Assembly: GCF_022133705.1 (NCBI RefSeq)
Contig: NZ_JAKNHJ010000001.1
Span: 124,001 to 188,000, forward strand
Reading direction: 5' to 3'
DNA: 64,000 bases
DNA from: Varibaculum cambriense
GTDB lineage: Bacteria > Actinomycetota > Actinomycetes > Actinomycetales > Actinomycetaceae
Positions within the stretch are counted from its first letter, which is position 1. The number at the start of each line of letters is the position of its first letter. The translations under genes were made by a program, and so were the position numbers. Below are positions 43,076 to 51,326 of the stretch, in pieces. The notes beneath the pieces are model-generated. The model was given only the letters and a program-made list of their open reading frames with translations, made no database searches and was not told where the DNA came from.

Positions 43076-44656
43076 ATGACCGTAACTTTTCGAGATTTTC
43101 GTCCCCAAAATGTTGCCCCGGTTTCGCTAGCACGCCTAGTGGAGGAGTTTGCCACCCAAATTGATCCCGCCTGGGAAGATGTCCAGGTGCGGGGAGCTTC
43201 GATGGCTTCCGATGAAATTTTAGCTGGCGAGGCCTTTATCGCCGTGGGTGGGGCGAATGTGCATGCCGCCAAGTTTGCGAGCGAAGTGGAATCCCTGGGG
43301 GCAGCAGCGGTGATTACTGATGCCAAGGGGGCGGAGCTTGCTCGCTCCCAAGGGGTGAAAATCCCGGTGGTAACGGTGGCGGATCCACGAGAAGCGGCCT
43401 CGCCTCTGGCGATCAGAGCCTTCGATAATCCTGCCGGAAAAATGAGAACCGTGGCGGTAACCGGCACTAACGGTAAGACCACCACTTGTTTTGCTGCCAA
43501 AGTCGCTTTTGAGGCGGCAGGGCTGTCCACCATGATTCTTTCCACTGCGGAAACTCAGGTAGGGGATTTGCGGATTCAGTCTTCGCGCACCACTTTTGAA
43601 GGCCCGATGCTGCAGCGGATTTTGGCTTACGGGGTAGAGCAGGGAATGCAAGCCGCAGTAGTGGAAGTATCGGCCCATGCACTATCCCTCGGTCGGGTAA
43701 AGGGAATGAAATTTGATGCCACTGCTTTTACTAACCTGCAGCATGATCACCTGGATTATTTCCACACGATGGAAAACTATCTGGCAGCTAAAGCCCGGTT
43801 ATGTTCCAAAGAGTTTACTGATTACAGTGTGATCTGCATCGATGATAAGTGGGGGGAGCAGTTAGCAGCCAGTTGCGACACCCAATGCGTGTCGGTATCC
43901 GCTTATGACCCCGATGCCTCAGCCGATTGGGTTGTGAGCCAAAAAGCTAACAACATTGCCGACGCAGCCTGCGATTTTACTTTAACCGGGAAGCGGGAAC
44001 CGAATGTGGGGCGCGAGGAGGAAATCACCGTTGCCCTGCCCGGTGAAGTTAATGTTCAGGACGCCGCGGTTGCCTATTTAATGCTTACCGGAATCGGGAT
44101 TCCTGTCGAGGCGGCGAAAGCGGGCTTAGCGAGGCTAGCGGTTCCCGGGCGCCTGGAAATCGTCAGCCGACGTAATGAAGGAACTCCGCTGGTTATCAAT
44201 GATTACGCCCACACCCCGGAGGCTTTAGCTTCGATTCTGCGCACTATGCAAGAGTTCACCCCCGGAACACTACACTTGGTATTTGGTACCGACGGAGATC
44301 GCGATGCCACTAAACGGGTGCCATTGGCTAAAGTAGCAGCTAAAGAAGCAGATATGCTCTGGGTGACTGACGAGAATCCGCGCACCGAAAACGCAGAAAG
44401 TATTCGCGCCCAGCTGCTCTCGGGGATTAAAGAGGTGCGCCCGGGAATGGAGAAGGTATGCGAGGTTACCACCTGCCGGCGGGACGCAATTCGTAAAGCG
44501 ATTTTGGCGGCCGGCTTGGACGACACGGTAATCATCACCGGCAAAGGCGCGGAGCCCTATCAAGAAATTGAAGGGGTTTTCCACGCTTTTAATGACACTC
44601 CGGTGGCTCAGGATTGTTTGGTTGCCTATAAGAATCGCGCGCATATTCAGGGGTAA
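43076..44656 (+). CDS. murE: UDP-N-acetylmuramyl-tripeptide synthetase MurE
   Basis: Adds the third amino acid of the stem peptide. From ATG 43076, 526 residues; -10-like TAGAGT (43063-43068) lies seven bases upstream with no ribosome-binding site, so it is probably leaderless. ATP motif TGTNGKTTTC near residue 130, FTNLQHDHLDYFHTMENY with the carbamylated-Lys region after it, and the C-terminal selectivity motif is DENPRTE where diaminopimelate enzymes have DNPRTE. The extra Glu leaves the third residue uncertain (Lys, Orn or mDAP). It lies 12 kb upstream of the division cluster, from which murE is missing, so this is likely the only copy. Confidence 0.9.
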   Translation: MTVTFRDFRPQNVAPVSLARLVEEFATQIDPAWEDVQVRGASMASDEILAGEAFIAVGGANVHAAKFASEVESLGAAAVITDAKGAELARSQGVKIPVVTVADPREAASPLAIRAFDNPAGKMRTVAVTGTNGKTTTCFAAKVAFEAAGLSTMILSTAETQVGDLRIQSSRTTFEGPMLQRILAYGVEQGMQAAVVEVSAHALSLGRVKGMKFDATAFTNLQHDHLDYFHTMENYLAAKARLCSKEFTDYSVICIDDKWGEQLAASCDTQCVSVSAYDPDASADWVVSQKANNIADAACDFTLTGKREPNVGREEEITVALPGEVNVQDAAVAYLMLTGIGIPVEAAKAGLARLAVPGRLEIVSRRNEGTPLVINDYAHTPEALASILRTMQEFTPGTLHLVFGTDGDRDATKRVPLAKVAAKEADMLWVTDENPRTENAESIRAQLLSGIKEVRPGMEKVCEVTTCRRDAIRKAILAAGLDDTVIITGKGAEPYQEIEGVFHAFNDTPVAQDCLVAYKNRAHIQG

Positions 44657-44708
44657 TGCCTGCTAGGATTGCAACCCTATTTCCCGCGCGGAGTATCTGA
44701 CGAGGACG

Positions 44709-44729
44709 GGGGCAGATTTCTCCTGCCCC
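44709..44729. terminator. hairpin between convergent murE and osmC
   Basis: GGGGCAG (44709-44715) and CTGCCCC (44723-44729) are perfect complements around a 7-base loop. It sits between converging stops at 44656 and 44755. No T-tract follows, so the role is tentative. Confidence 0.4.
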
Positions 44730-44754
44730 TGAGAGTTAATCCCTAATGGCGCGG

Positions 44755-45159
44755 TTATTCTGAAACTAGGTCAAAGTCGTAGCTGGCGCCATCGTCTAGG
44801 GTATGGCCGACGGTGCAGTATTTATCGATTGCTGCCTGGGATTTTTGTCGTAACTGCGCTACTTGCTCCTCGCTTAGTTCGGCGAGATCAGTGACCATTT
44901 CTACCGTCAAATGCGAGTAAGAGTCGCGGCGCTCATCCTTTTGTGCTGCCACCCCTACAGAAGCGGCAAAATCCTTCCCTAAAGCGGCAGATAATACGTG
45001 ATCGGCGGAAAAAGTATGGCAAGTTGCCAGAGCTAGTTGCAGTAGCTCCCCGGGAGTGAATTGGTTTTCACCCATCCCGATTTCTACTTTTGCGCCGCGC
45101 TCATTTTGCCCTACGTAGCTCTTCTTGCCTTGGCGGTATGCCCACAAAATGTTACTCAT
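44755..45159 (-). CDS. OsmC family peroxiredoxin-like protein
   Basis: 134 residues of the OsmC/Ohr fold. The catalytic-cysteine region is LALATCHTFSADHVL near residue 47; a second Cys at about position 115 (DKYCTVGHTL) matches the resolving-cysteine region, so a thiol peroxidase function is plausible. NILWAYRQGKKSYVGQNERG opens the protein. Expressed downstream of the initiator-tRNA terminator on the same strand, so it needs its own promoter. Confidence 0.87.
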   Translation of the reverse strand: MSNILWAYRQGKKSYVGQNERGAKVEIGMGENQFTPGELLQLALATCHTFSADHVLSAALGKDFAASVGVAAQKDERRDSYSHLTVEMVTDLAELSEEQVAQLRQKSQAAIDKYCTVGHTLDDGASYDFDLVSE

Positions 45160-45200
45160 GCTCTTATTGTGGCAGGAAAAAGCGGGCCGTGTAGAAAAAC

Positions 45201-45235
45201 AAAAAATCCCGCAACCAAAGGTTGCAGGATTTTTG
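45201..45235 (-). terminator. intrinsic terminator after initiator tRNA
   Basis: On the reverse strand AAATCCTGCAACC pairs across TTT with GGTTGCGGGATTT (one G-T), followed by TTTTTGTTTTTC. Located just downstream of the tRNA's 3' end. Confidence 0.85.
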
Positions 45236-45239
45236 CTAG

Positions 45240-45313
45240 TAGCGGGGGCTGGATTTGAACCAACGACCTCCGGGTTATGAGCCCGGCGAGCTACCGAACT
45301 GCTCCACCCCGCG
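45240..45313 (-). tRNA. initiator tRNA-fMet (CAT anticodon)
   Basis: 74 bases without CCA. CGCGGGG acceptor arm with a mismatched first pair (C1 with T72), D arm GAGCAGTTCGGTAGCTC, anticodon loop in GGGCTCATAACCC with the three G-C pairs that mark initiators, T arm GGTTCAAATCC, discriminator A. Single tRNA with a terminator right behind it. Confidence 0.95.
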
Positions 45314-45324
45314 TCGACTTGTCT

Positions 45325-45354
45325 ATGTTAAGCAGGCAGGGTAGCTAAAGGCAA
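45325..45354 (-). promoter_or_regulatory. probable promoter of initiator tRNA
   Basis: On the reverse strand TTGCCT (45354-45349) and TAACAT (45330-45325) are 18 bases apart, about 12 bases before the tRNA start. Confidence 0.5.
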
Positions 45355-45423
45355 AAAAATTCACTGTAGAAGAAGTCACGTTAAGAGCTATAGAACCTAA
45401 AATAGCATTTAAAAGGGGATTTA

Positions 45424-45498
45424 GGGGGGGGTAGTAAGGAAGAAAAATGAAACCGCAAAGCTGGTAGAGCAGGCGCTCGATACTGAGCTAACCCCCCC
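45424..45498 (-). pseudogene. tRNA-like remnant (tRNA-Ala-like 5' half)
   Basis: On the reverse strand the sequence opens GGGGGGTTAGCTCAG and continues GAGCGCCTGCT, which resembles the acceptor, D-arm and anticodon-stem start of an alanine tRNA. A seven-C run at the other end can close an acceptor-like stem. The D loop is too short (AGTATC), the anticodon stem is broken, and no T arm (GGTTCRA) exists. So it is probably a decayed or hybrid tRNA gene. It sits between initiator tRNA and the end of lexA and may also act as a hairpin terminator. Confidence 0.35.
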
Positions 45499-45520
45499 TT
45501 AGTGTCAGGAAGTGATCGGT

Positions 45521-46210
45521 TTATAGCGCCCGCAAGACGGTAACGACTTTTCCTAAGATCGTGGCATTATCGCCGGGAATCGGTTCAAATGCCGGGTTGT
45601 GGGGCAGTAGCCAGATGTGACCTTCCCGCCGCGCGAGGGTTTTAACGGTAGCTTCCCCCTCGATCATGGCAGCCACGATCTCGCCCAATTCGGCTACATT
45701 TTGGCGACGAACTACCACCCAGTCACCATCACAGATCGCCGCTTCGATCATCGAGTCGCCGTGTACCTTGAGCATGAAGAGTTCGCCATCGCCGGTGAAG
45801 CGGGTAGGGATAGTGAAGACGTCCTCTATATCTTGTTGGGCATCGATGGGGGTGCCGGCAGCGATTTGTCCCACTAAGGGAATCGCATGATGGTTTAAGG
45901 GGGTTACTTCCCCAAGCTGGGAAGTTGCGGTTTCGACAGCCGGCTCATCGGTCGAAAGTGGCGTAAATTGCGGGTTTACCTCAAGCGCACGGCTACGTCC
46001 CGCAGCGCGTACCAAGAACCCTTGACTGACCAGATTGTCTAGGTGATGTTTGACGGTGGATGAAGAAGACAGTCCCACGGCTGCAGCAATTTCCCTAACC
46101 GAGGGCGGGTACCCCTGGGTGCGAATACCAGCGCAAACTGCCTCGAAAATAGAGCGCGCGCGCGGACGTAGTGTTTCAATATCCAAGGAGTCGTTTTGGT
46201 CTTTATTCAT
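45521..46210 (-). CDS. lexA: SOS repressor LexA
   Basis: Represses DNA-damage genes and self-cleaves with RecA. 229 residues: winged-helix DNA-binding domain (GYPPSVREIAAAVGLSSSSTVKHHLDNL, about residues 35-62), cleavage site IAAGTP near 115, catalytic Ser in HGDSMIEAAI near 150 and catalytic Lys in EGEATVKTL near 187. The autoregulatory box lies upstream at 46260. The gene order lexA, divergent SOS gene, nrdR is the actinobacterial one. Confidence 0.96.
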   Translation of the reverse strand: MNKDQNDSLDIETLRPRARSIFEAVCAGIRTQGYPPSVREIAAAVGLSSSSTVKHHLDNLVSQGFLVRAAGRSRALEVNPQFTPLSTDEPAVETATSQLGEVTPLNHHAIPLVGQIAAGTPIDAQQDIEDVFTIPTRFTGDGELFMLKVHGDSMIEAAICDGDWVVVRRQNVAELGEIVAAMIEGEATVKTLARREGHIWLLPHNPAFEPIPGDNATILGKVVTVLRAL

Positions 46211-46259
46211 GGTTCCCTCCCACTGCCACTTCGATCATAAGAAATTGTGACTCATTATG

Positions 46260-46273
46260 CAAACATTTGTTCG
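46260..46273 (-). promoter_or_regulatory. SOS box of lexA
   Basis: CAAACATTTGTTCG, one mismatch from the actinobacterial LexA palindrome CGAACATTTGTTCG. 50 bases upstream of the lexA start, so it probably gives autoregulation and may also serve the divergent gene. Confidence 0.75.
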
Positions 46274-46292
46274 ATAAATTTGCGTATTTCAC

Positions 46293-46321
46293 TTGCTTTT
46301 GCGGCGCCTACTCGTTACTAT
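46293..46321 (+). promoter_or_regulatory. probable promoter of the SOS gene divergent from lexA
   Basis: TTGCTT (46293-46298) and TACTAT (46316-46321), 17 bases apart. The predicted start (about 46328) falls inside the paired SOS boxes that follow, so LexA would block initiation. Confidence 0.6.
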
Positions 46322-46323
46322 AT

Positions 46324-46353
46324 CAAACAGATGTTCGAAGAACATTTGTTCGA
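46324..46353 (+). promoter_or_regulatory. two adjacent SOS boxes
   Basis: CAAACAGATGTTCG at 46324-46337 and AGAACATTTGTTCGAG near 46339-46354 (core GAACATTTGTTC). Both are one mismatch from the LexA consensus, and they are 2 bases apart. They cover the predicted transcription start, giving tight control. Confidence 0.75.
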
Positions 46354-46366
46354 GAAAGGTGCAGTC

Positions 46367-46954
46367 ATGTCCACACAACTTTCTTTCAATCTGGAAGAAC
46401 TAGCCCAAAAACGGGTAGTGGGTTTGGGGAGTTACCAGTTGGCGAAGCTTTCTACGCCAAATCCTAAGCGTCCTCACCTACAGTTGGTCGATGCCACCTA
46501 TATAGAACGTGCGCGGGCTAAGTCCCGTCATCCTGCGGGCTCAAAAACGCCATGCCCGCCCGCCGTCGGTAGGGAGAACCGCTCGGAAGGGCCGGCAGCA
46601 GCTTTTGACTCGCTTCCCCAATGGGCGCGCCGAGCGCCTCGCATCGCGCGGGTAAAACCAGCGCCGCTGGTAGCGGTTCCTCCCGCTGCCAAGGCTGGAA
46701 ACCTAGACAGTGCGCGGCGCCCGGCTCCCCAAAAACCATTGCCTAATAAGCTTATGGTTCCGCGGGTTAGCCATAAATTATTCCAAGTATCCCTAGGACT
46801 GCTGCTGGTGGCGGCAGCGTTAATCTCCGGGGTAGGTCTTGGCGGTTATTGGGATGCGGCCGCCGATGGCGCCAGGGAAACCAGCCAGATTTCTAGTGAG
46901 CTAACGGCAGAAACTAGCCAAGCTTCCTCGGCGGATCTGCTGTTAGGGCGGTAA
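46367..46954 (+). CDS. SOS-regulated membrane protein, DivS/ChiZ-like by position
   Basis: 195 residues from ATG 46367 (AAAGG seven bases upstream); a frame reaching back to 46247 would start in the SOS boxes and is rejected. The first 130 residues are basic and proline-rich, one membrane helix lies about 142-162 (LFQVSLGLLLVAAALISGVGL), and a short Ser/Thr/Ala-rich tail follows. No LysM domain is visible. The site between lexA and nrdR is where C. glutamicum has the SOS cell-division inhibitor DivS and M. tuberculosis has ChiZ (Rv2719c). The role as division inhibitor is inference from position and SOS boxes; sequence similarity is not evident to me. Confidence 0.65.
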   Translation: MSTQLSFNLEELAQKRVVGLGSYQLAKLSTPNPKRPHLQLVDATYIERARAKSRHPAGSKTPCPPAVGRENRSEGPAAAFDSLPQWARRAPRIARVKPAPLVAVPPAAKAGNLDSARRPAPQKPLPNKLMVPRVSHKLFQVSLGLLLVAAALISGVGLGGYWDAAADGARETSQISSELTAETSQASSADLLLGR

Positions 46955-47160
46955 TCCTAACGGCAGCGAGCGCAATGCAAGGACGGGTCTGCCTTTCCAA
47001 AGAAGTGGCTAAATCGGTCGCTACCGCTTTTCGTTGTGTGGAAAAATCCTAGCTATGACTGGGGATTCTGGCTATGGATCCCATTCTTTCTTCCGGTTTG
47101 ATTCTCTTTGAGGGCGTTGATGCAAGAGTGTCAAATGTTGCGATAAGCTAGACCTTCAGG

Positions 47161-47658
47161 ATGCTTATTGATGGGGGAAAGTTGCACTGTCCGTTTTGCC
47201 ATAATGATGATTCGCGGGTAATCGATTCTCGGACTGCCGAAGAAGGAAATGCTATCCGTCGGCGACGCGAATGCACCAAATGCAATAAGCGTTTTACCAC
47301 TATTGAAACTGCAGCTTTATCCGTGAAAAAACGCTCCGGTATTTTGGAGCCGTTTTCACGGGAAAAAGTGATTAGTGGGGTTCGAAAAGCCTGCCAGGGG
47401 CGTCCCGTCAGTAGTGATGACCTTGCACAATTGGCACAACAGGTAGAAGAAAATCTACGGGCGAGCGGAAAATCGCAAATTGACTCCCAACGCATTGGGC
47501 GGGCTATCCTGGAGCCGCTCCGAGAACTAGATGTGGTCGCTTACCTGCGATTTGCGTCCGTGTATTCCAGTTTTGACGATCTAGAAGACTTCCAAACTGC
47601 CATCGACGAGATTAGATCGCAACAAAAAGCTAACGCAGCTGCAATACTCGCAGACTAA
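47161..47658 (+). CDS. nrdR: ribonucleotide reductase regulator NrdR
   Basis: Zinc-ribbon/ATP-cone repressor of ribonucleotide reductase genes. CPFC...CTKC zinc ribbon at about residues 10-40, ATP-cone from about residue 55 ([22 protein letters not shown]). 165 residues from ATG 47161, possibly leaderless (TAGACC at 47149). NrdR proteins usually begin two residues before the first Cys, which would use TTG 47182. Overlaps the convergent serA by 29 bases. Confidence 0.94.
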   Translation: MLIDGGKLHCPFCHNDDSRVIDSRTAEEGNAIRRRRECTKCNKRFTTIETAALSVKKRSGILEPFSREKVISGVRKACQGRPVSSDDLAQLAQQVEENLRASGKSQIDSQRIGRAILEPLRELDVVAYLRFASVYSSFDDLEDFQTAIDEIRSQQKANAAAILAD

Positions 47659-48838
47659 TAGTTTCGGGCATTGAACGGATTTCGGCAACTGCCGATACTG
47701 GAAGCTCCGAAGCAATATCAGTTAGGGCATACCCTACCTGGCCTTCGGTACCTAAAATCTGACCGTTAATGTTCACATTTTGGTTGGCGAAAACCTGGTT
47801 GATGCGCCCCAGCACCCCTGGAGTATTGGTGTGCATGAATGCTAGTCGGTACCAAGAATCCGGATGAGAATTGAGTTTCAAGTTTGGCATATTAACGCTC
47901 ATCTCGGTACTACCTCGGTGCCAGTAGTCCGCAATTTTATGCGCTACAAACTGACCGATATCAAATTGTGCCTCCAAAGTTGAGCCGCCGATGTGCGGAG
48001 TCAAAATCGTGTTCGGCAGTCCTAGTAGCGGGGAATGGAACTCGTTCCCGTTCTTTTGCGGTTCCTCGGGATACACATCTACCGCAGCGCCAGAGATTTT
48101 TCCGGAACGAATGTTTTCAGCTAAAGCATCGACATCTACTACTATGCCGCGCGAGAGGTTAATGAAAATCGCGCCCTCTTTCATCTGTTCGAACTCGCGT
48201 TTGCCGATCAAGCCCTCATTCGATTTGCGCCCGTCCACGTGCAGGGAAATAAAGTCGGCAGTTTTTAGCACTTCATCCATGGAGGGCAAAGCGCGGGCAT
48301 TACCCATTGCGAGGCGCTGGGCGGAGTCATAGAAGACGACATTCATTCCCAAGGCTTCAGCTAAGACCGAAAGCTGGGTACCAATATTTCCATAGCCAAT
48401 AATCCCCAGAGTTTTTCCGCGAACCTCGTGAGACCCTGAAGCACTTTTATTCCAAATTCCGCGTTGTAAATCCTGGTTGCGGGTTTCCACGTGACGCGCC
48501 AGGTTGATAATGTGCCCGACGGCCAGCTCTACTACCGAGCGAGTGTTGGAGTAGGGGGCATTAAAGACCGTTACTCCCGCTTGGGTGGCGGCTGACAAAT
48601 CTACCTGGTTAGTGCCAATACAAAAACAACCGACCACTTTTAGGCGAGGGCAAGCAGAAATCACTCGGGAAGTTACCTGGGTTTTTGAACGAATCCCCAC
48701 GATATCGGCATCCTGGAGGCGTTCGATCAGCGCGTCGTCTTCCAGGGCGCCTTTTACTCGCTCTACTTCAATGTCGTAACCGGTAAAAACTTCATCCGCT
48801 ACCTGGTGCGGATCCTCAAGTAAAACTGCCTTCGTCAT
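47630..48838 (-). CDS. serA: D-3-phosphoglycerate dehydrogenase
   Basis: First step of serine synthesis: 3-phosphoglycerate to 3-phosphohydroxypyruvate with NAD. 402 residues, the E. coli length with a single C-terminal ACT domain (from about 330) and no ASB domain, unlike the long form in Mycobacterium. NAD motif [21 protein letters not shown] near residue 150, catalytic Arg in [12 protein letters not shown], Glu in DVYPEEP, His in [18 protein letters not shown] sits only one base before the ATG, an unusually short gap. Its 3' end overlaps nrdR. Confidence 0.95.
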   Translation of the reverse strand: MTKAVLLEDPHQVADEVFTGYDIEVERVKGALEDDALIERLQDADIVGIRSKTQVTSRVISACPRLKVVGCFCIGTNQVDLSAATQAGVTVFNAPYSNTRSVVELAVGHIINLARHVETRNQDLQRGIWNKSASGSHEVRGKTLGIIGYGNIGTQLSVLAEALGMNVVFYDSAQRLAMGNARALPSMDEVLKTADFISLHVDGRKSNEGLIGKREFEQMKEGAIFINLSRGIVVDVDALAENIRSGKISGAAVDVYPEEPQKNGNEFHSPLLGLPNTILTPHIGGSTLEAQFDIGQFVAHKIADYWHRGSTEMSVNMPNLKLNSHPDSWYRLAFMHTNTPGVLGRINQVFANQNVNINGQILGTEGQVGYALTDIASELPVSAVAEIRSMPETISLRVLQLR

Positions 48839-48912
48839 GCCTCCATCTTTTCAGCGCTAACCACGCTTGGCAAAACCGTCCGTTCTCCGGTATTTAAACC
48901 CGGTATTCCCCG

Positions 48913-51195
48913 TTACTTCCACCCTGCTGGCAGCTGCTGGGTGTAGAGAGTAACTAGCCGACGGGTGGGGCGAGTCATGGACACAAAGAGATTACCAACG
49001 CTTTGGGCAGATATATTAACCGGTTCTAGCAAAATTACGCTATCGAACTCTAAGCCCTTCGAAGTGACCGCATCTATTACACACACCCGATCACTAATCG
49101 GATCGCTCCCCACCGGGACGGGGAGCTTGCTGGCAAGCTGCAAAACCGTAGAATAATCACGCTGCGCGCAAATCAGGGCAATGCGTCCTCGTCCCGCTCC
49201 TAAAACACTTTCTAAATAGCTGATCTCGTTGGAAACTGTTTCCTGCAAAGCAGAGATGTCAAGGACGGCTACCTGGCGGGTTATCAGCGAGTTCGGATCT
49301 TGTCTAACCGCTTGAACCGGATAAGGGGAGGGGCGCCCAGCGGCAGTGGTAACCGCCTCCGCTAAATCCATGATTTCTTTCGGGGTGCGATAACAAACCG
49401 TTAAATAGGCTTCTTCCTCCAGAGCATCTCCGGCAGGCCCTAGCAGCTGGCGCCAAGAAGATCCCCCAGCGGAAATCCGCTGGGCTAAGTCACCCACTAC
49501 GGTAAAAGAACGCGAAGGGCAGCGCCGCAACAGGCAGCGCCAATCCATCGGGGACAGTTCCTGAGCTTCATCCACCACTACGTGTCCATAGGTCCAGGTG
49601 CGATCCTTATAGGCTTTCTCTGCTAGGGAGGACTGTTCAATGTTTCCAGCGGCGCTTGTGGCCAGCATGTTAGCGGAGACAATTCCGTCTCCCAGTCCTT
49701 GTCCCTCGATCGCGGCTTGAGCCCGTGATAGCTCTCGCTCGCGGGCAGCAGATCGGGAGCGACGAGAAGTAGGAGAGGTAGTATTTGGTGCCTCTCCCAG
49801 CAGTTCCGCGAGCTCATCGAGTAACGGCACGTCAGCAGGGGTAAATGACTCCTGCTTGGGGCGATAAAGTATCTCTTGCTCTTCGGAGCTGAATTCACTG
49901 GCAAAACGGGCAAGAAATGCTGGGTAAGCGTAAAGACGCCGTAATAGATCCTGCGCCGAATAAGGCATCCAGCAAAGGTTGATTGCGCGACGCACATTAA
50001 GGTTGGAACGCAGATCTTCGCGCACTAGGGCGCGTTCAGAAATTGCGTCGCGACTAGTTTCTATTTCCCCTAAGCCGGCCTGCCGAGCGGCGGCAGTTAA
50101 TTCTGCTTGTTCTCGGCGGGTTTCGCTATCCAAATATTGGTCAGTTAAAGAATCTAAAACGTGGGCAACGAAGAGTTCCCGTGCCTGGTTATGCGGCTTG
50201 CCACTAAGACGGGCGCTGCGAATCGCCTCTTTTACTATTCGCGGTCGCAGGAGCAGTTTAGTAGCGCCTACCGTTAGCGGCTGATCAGAATCGGGAACCC
50301 GTTGCAGCGATCGTACTGCCTGCTTAATTAGGTTTGCCCAACGTAAATCTCCCTTTAAAGCCGAGACTTTCGGATGTTCTTTACCCGGGGCTCTAGTTCC
50401 GGGCAATAGATTACCCATGGTGGTGGAAACCACCCCGGTTTCTCCTAGCGCAGGTAGTACTTGCTCAATGTAGCGTAAGAAAGCGGGGGAGGGACCTACT
50501 ATTAGCACCCCGGATTTTTCTAAGCGTTCGGCCTGTTCATATAGTAAATAGGCCGCGCGGTGCAGTGCCACAGCGGTTTTACCAGTGCCCGGTCCGCCCT
50601 GGATTACCAGGATTTGAGAAGTGTTCGCACGGATTATTCGATCCTGCTCACCTTGGATGGTGGCCACAATATCGCCCATATGGCCAGAGCGTTCTGCTCG
50701 GAGCGCTGCCAATAGTGCGCCCTCCCCCTGGAGCTGGATCCCTTCTTCACTGCTGTGAGATAAATCGAAGGCTTCGTCCTCTAGCGAAATTACCTCCCGG
50801 CGATGCAGACCTATATGGCGCCGCCTAGCCATTCCCAGAGGGTGGCGGGCAGTGGCTTGGTAAAAGGCAGTAGCGGCGTTAGCCCTCCAATCCATTAACA
50901 CCTGAGCGTGATCGCTATCTTGCAGTCCTACTCGCCCGATATAGAAATCTTTCCCAGTCAGGGGAGTCAGTTTTCCAAATACTAAGCGTTCTTCTACCCG
51001 TTCCAAGCGGGCGGCTTGGTCTCCCAAATGAGCTGCCATTACGTCGCGTTCCGAGCGGTTTTGGGGAGAACCGGTGGCGCCAAGGGCTTGAACCTGGCGC
51101 TGGCGCTGGCGGTAACGAGTGCGGGCATCATCTAAAACCTGGTAAATGTGGTCTACGGCCTGCTGCTCCGCCTCTAGCTGCTCGGGATCATTCAA
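48913..51195 (-). CDS. helD: HelD-type RNA polymerase-recycling ATPase (UvrD/Rep family)
   Basis: 760-residue superfamily 1 motor resembling actinobacterial HelD/HelR, which frees stalled RNA polymerase from DNA rather than acting as a classical helicase. N-terminal coiled coil (about 1-75) precedes ERLVFGKL, a typical HelD spot. Walker A VIQGGPGTGKTAVALH near residue 200, Walker B VVVDEAQELSPMDW near 555, SMTRPTRRLVTLY near the end. Could be a variant conferring rifamycin tolerance (HelR); the sequence alone does not tell. GGAAGG lies before the ATG. Confidence 0.82.
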   Translation of the reverse strand: MNDPEQLEAEQQAVDHIYQVLDDARTRYRQRQRQVQALGATGSPQNRSERDVMAAHLGDQAARLERVEERLVFGKLTPLTGKDFYIGRVGLQDSDHAQVLMDWRANAATAFYQATARHPLGMARRRHIGLHRREVISLEDEAFDLSHSSEEGIQLQGEGALLAALRAERSGHMGDIVATIQGEQDRIIRANTSQILVIQGGPGTGKTAVALHRAAYLLYEQAERLEKSGVLIVGPSPAFLRYIEQVLPALGETGVVSTTMGNLLPGTRAPGKEHPKVSALKGDLRWANLIKQAVRSLQRVPDSDQPLTVGATKLLLRPRIVKEAIRSARLSGKPHNQARELFVAHVLDSLTDQYLDSETRREQAELTAAARQAGLGEIETSRDAISERALVREDLRSNLNVRRAINLCWMPYSAQDLLRRLYAYPAFLARFASEFSSEEQEILYRPKQESFTPADVPLLDELAELLGEAPNTTSPTSRRSRSAARERELSRAQAAIEGQGLGDGIVSANMLATSAAGNIEQSSLAEKAYKDRTWTYGHVVVDEAQELSPMDWRCLLRRCPSRSFTVVGDLAQRISAGGSSWRQLLGPAGDALEEEAYLTVCYRTPKEIMDLAEAVTTAAGRPSPYPVQAVRQDPNSLITRQVAVLDISALQETVSNEISYLESVLGAGRGRIALICAQRDYSTVLQLASKLPVPVGSDPISDRVCVIDAVTSKGLEFDSVILLEPVNISAQSVGNLFVSMTRPTRRLVTLYTQQLPAGWK

Positions 51196-51326
51196 GAAGA
51201 GCCCCTTCCTTTAAGAAAAAGTAGGCATCTATTCTACCCGCTATCGCTGAAAAGCGCATAGCTCGGGCGAGGGGCGATGCATGCGTGGCATTTGCCGGGT
51301 AGGCTGGACTAAAGAATGGAGGGTAG

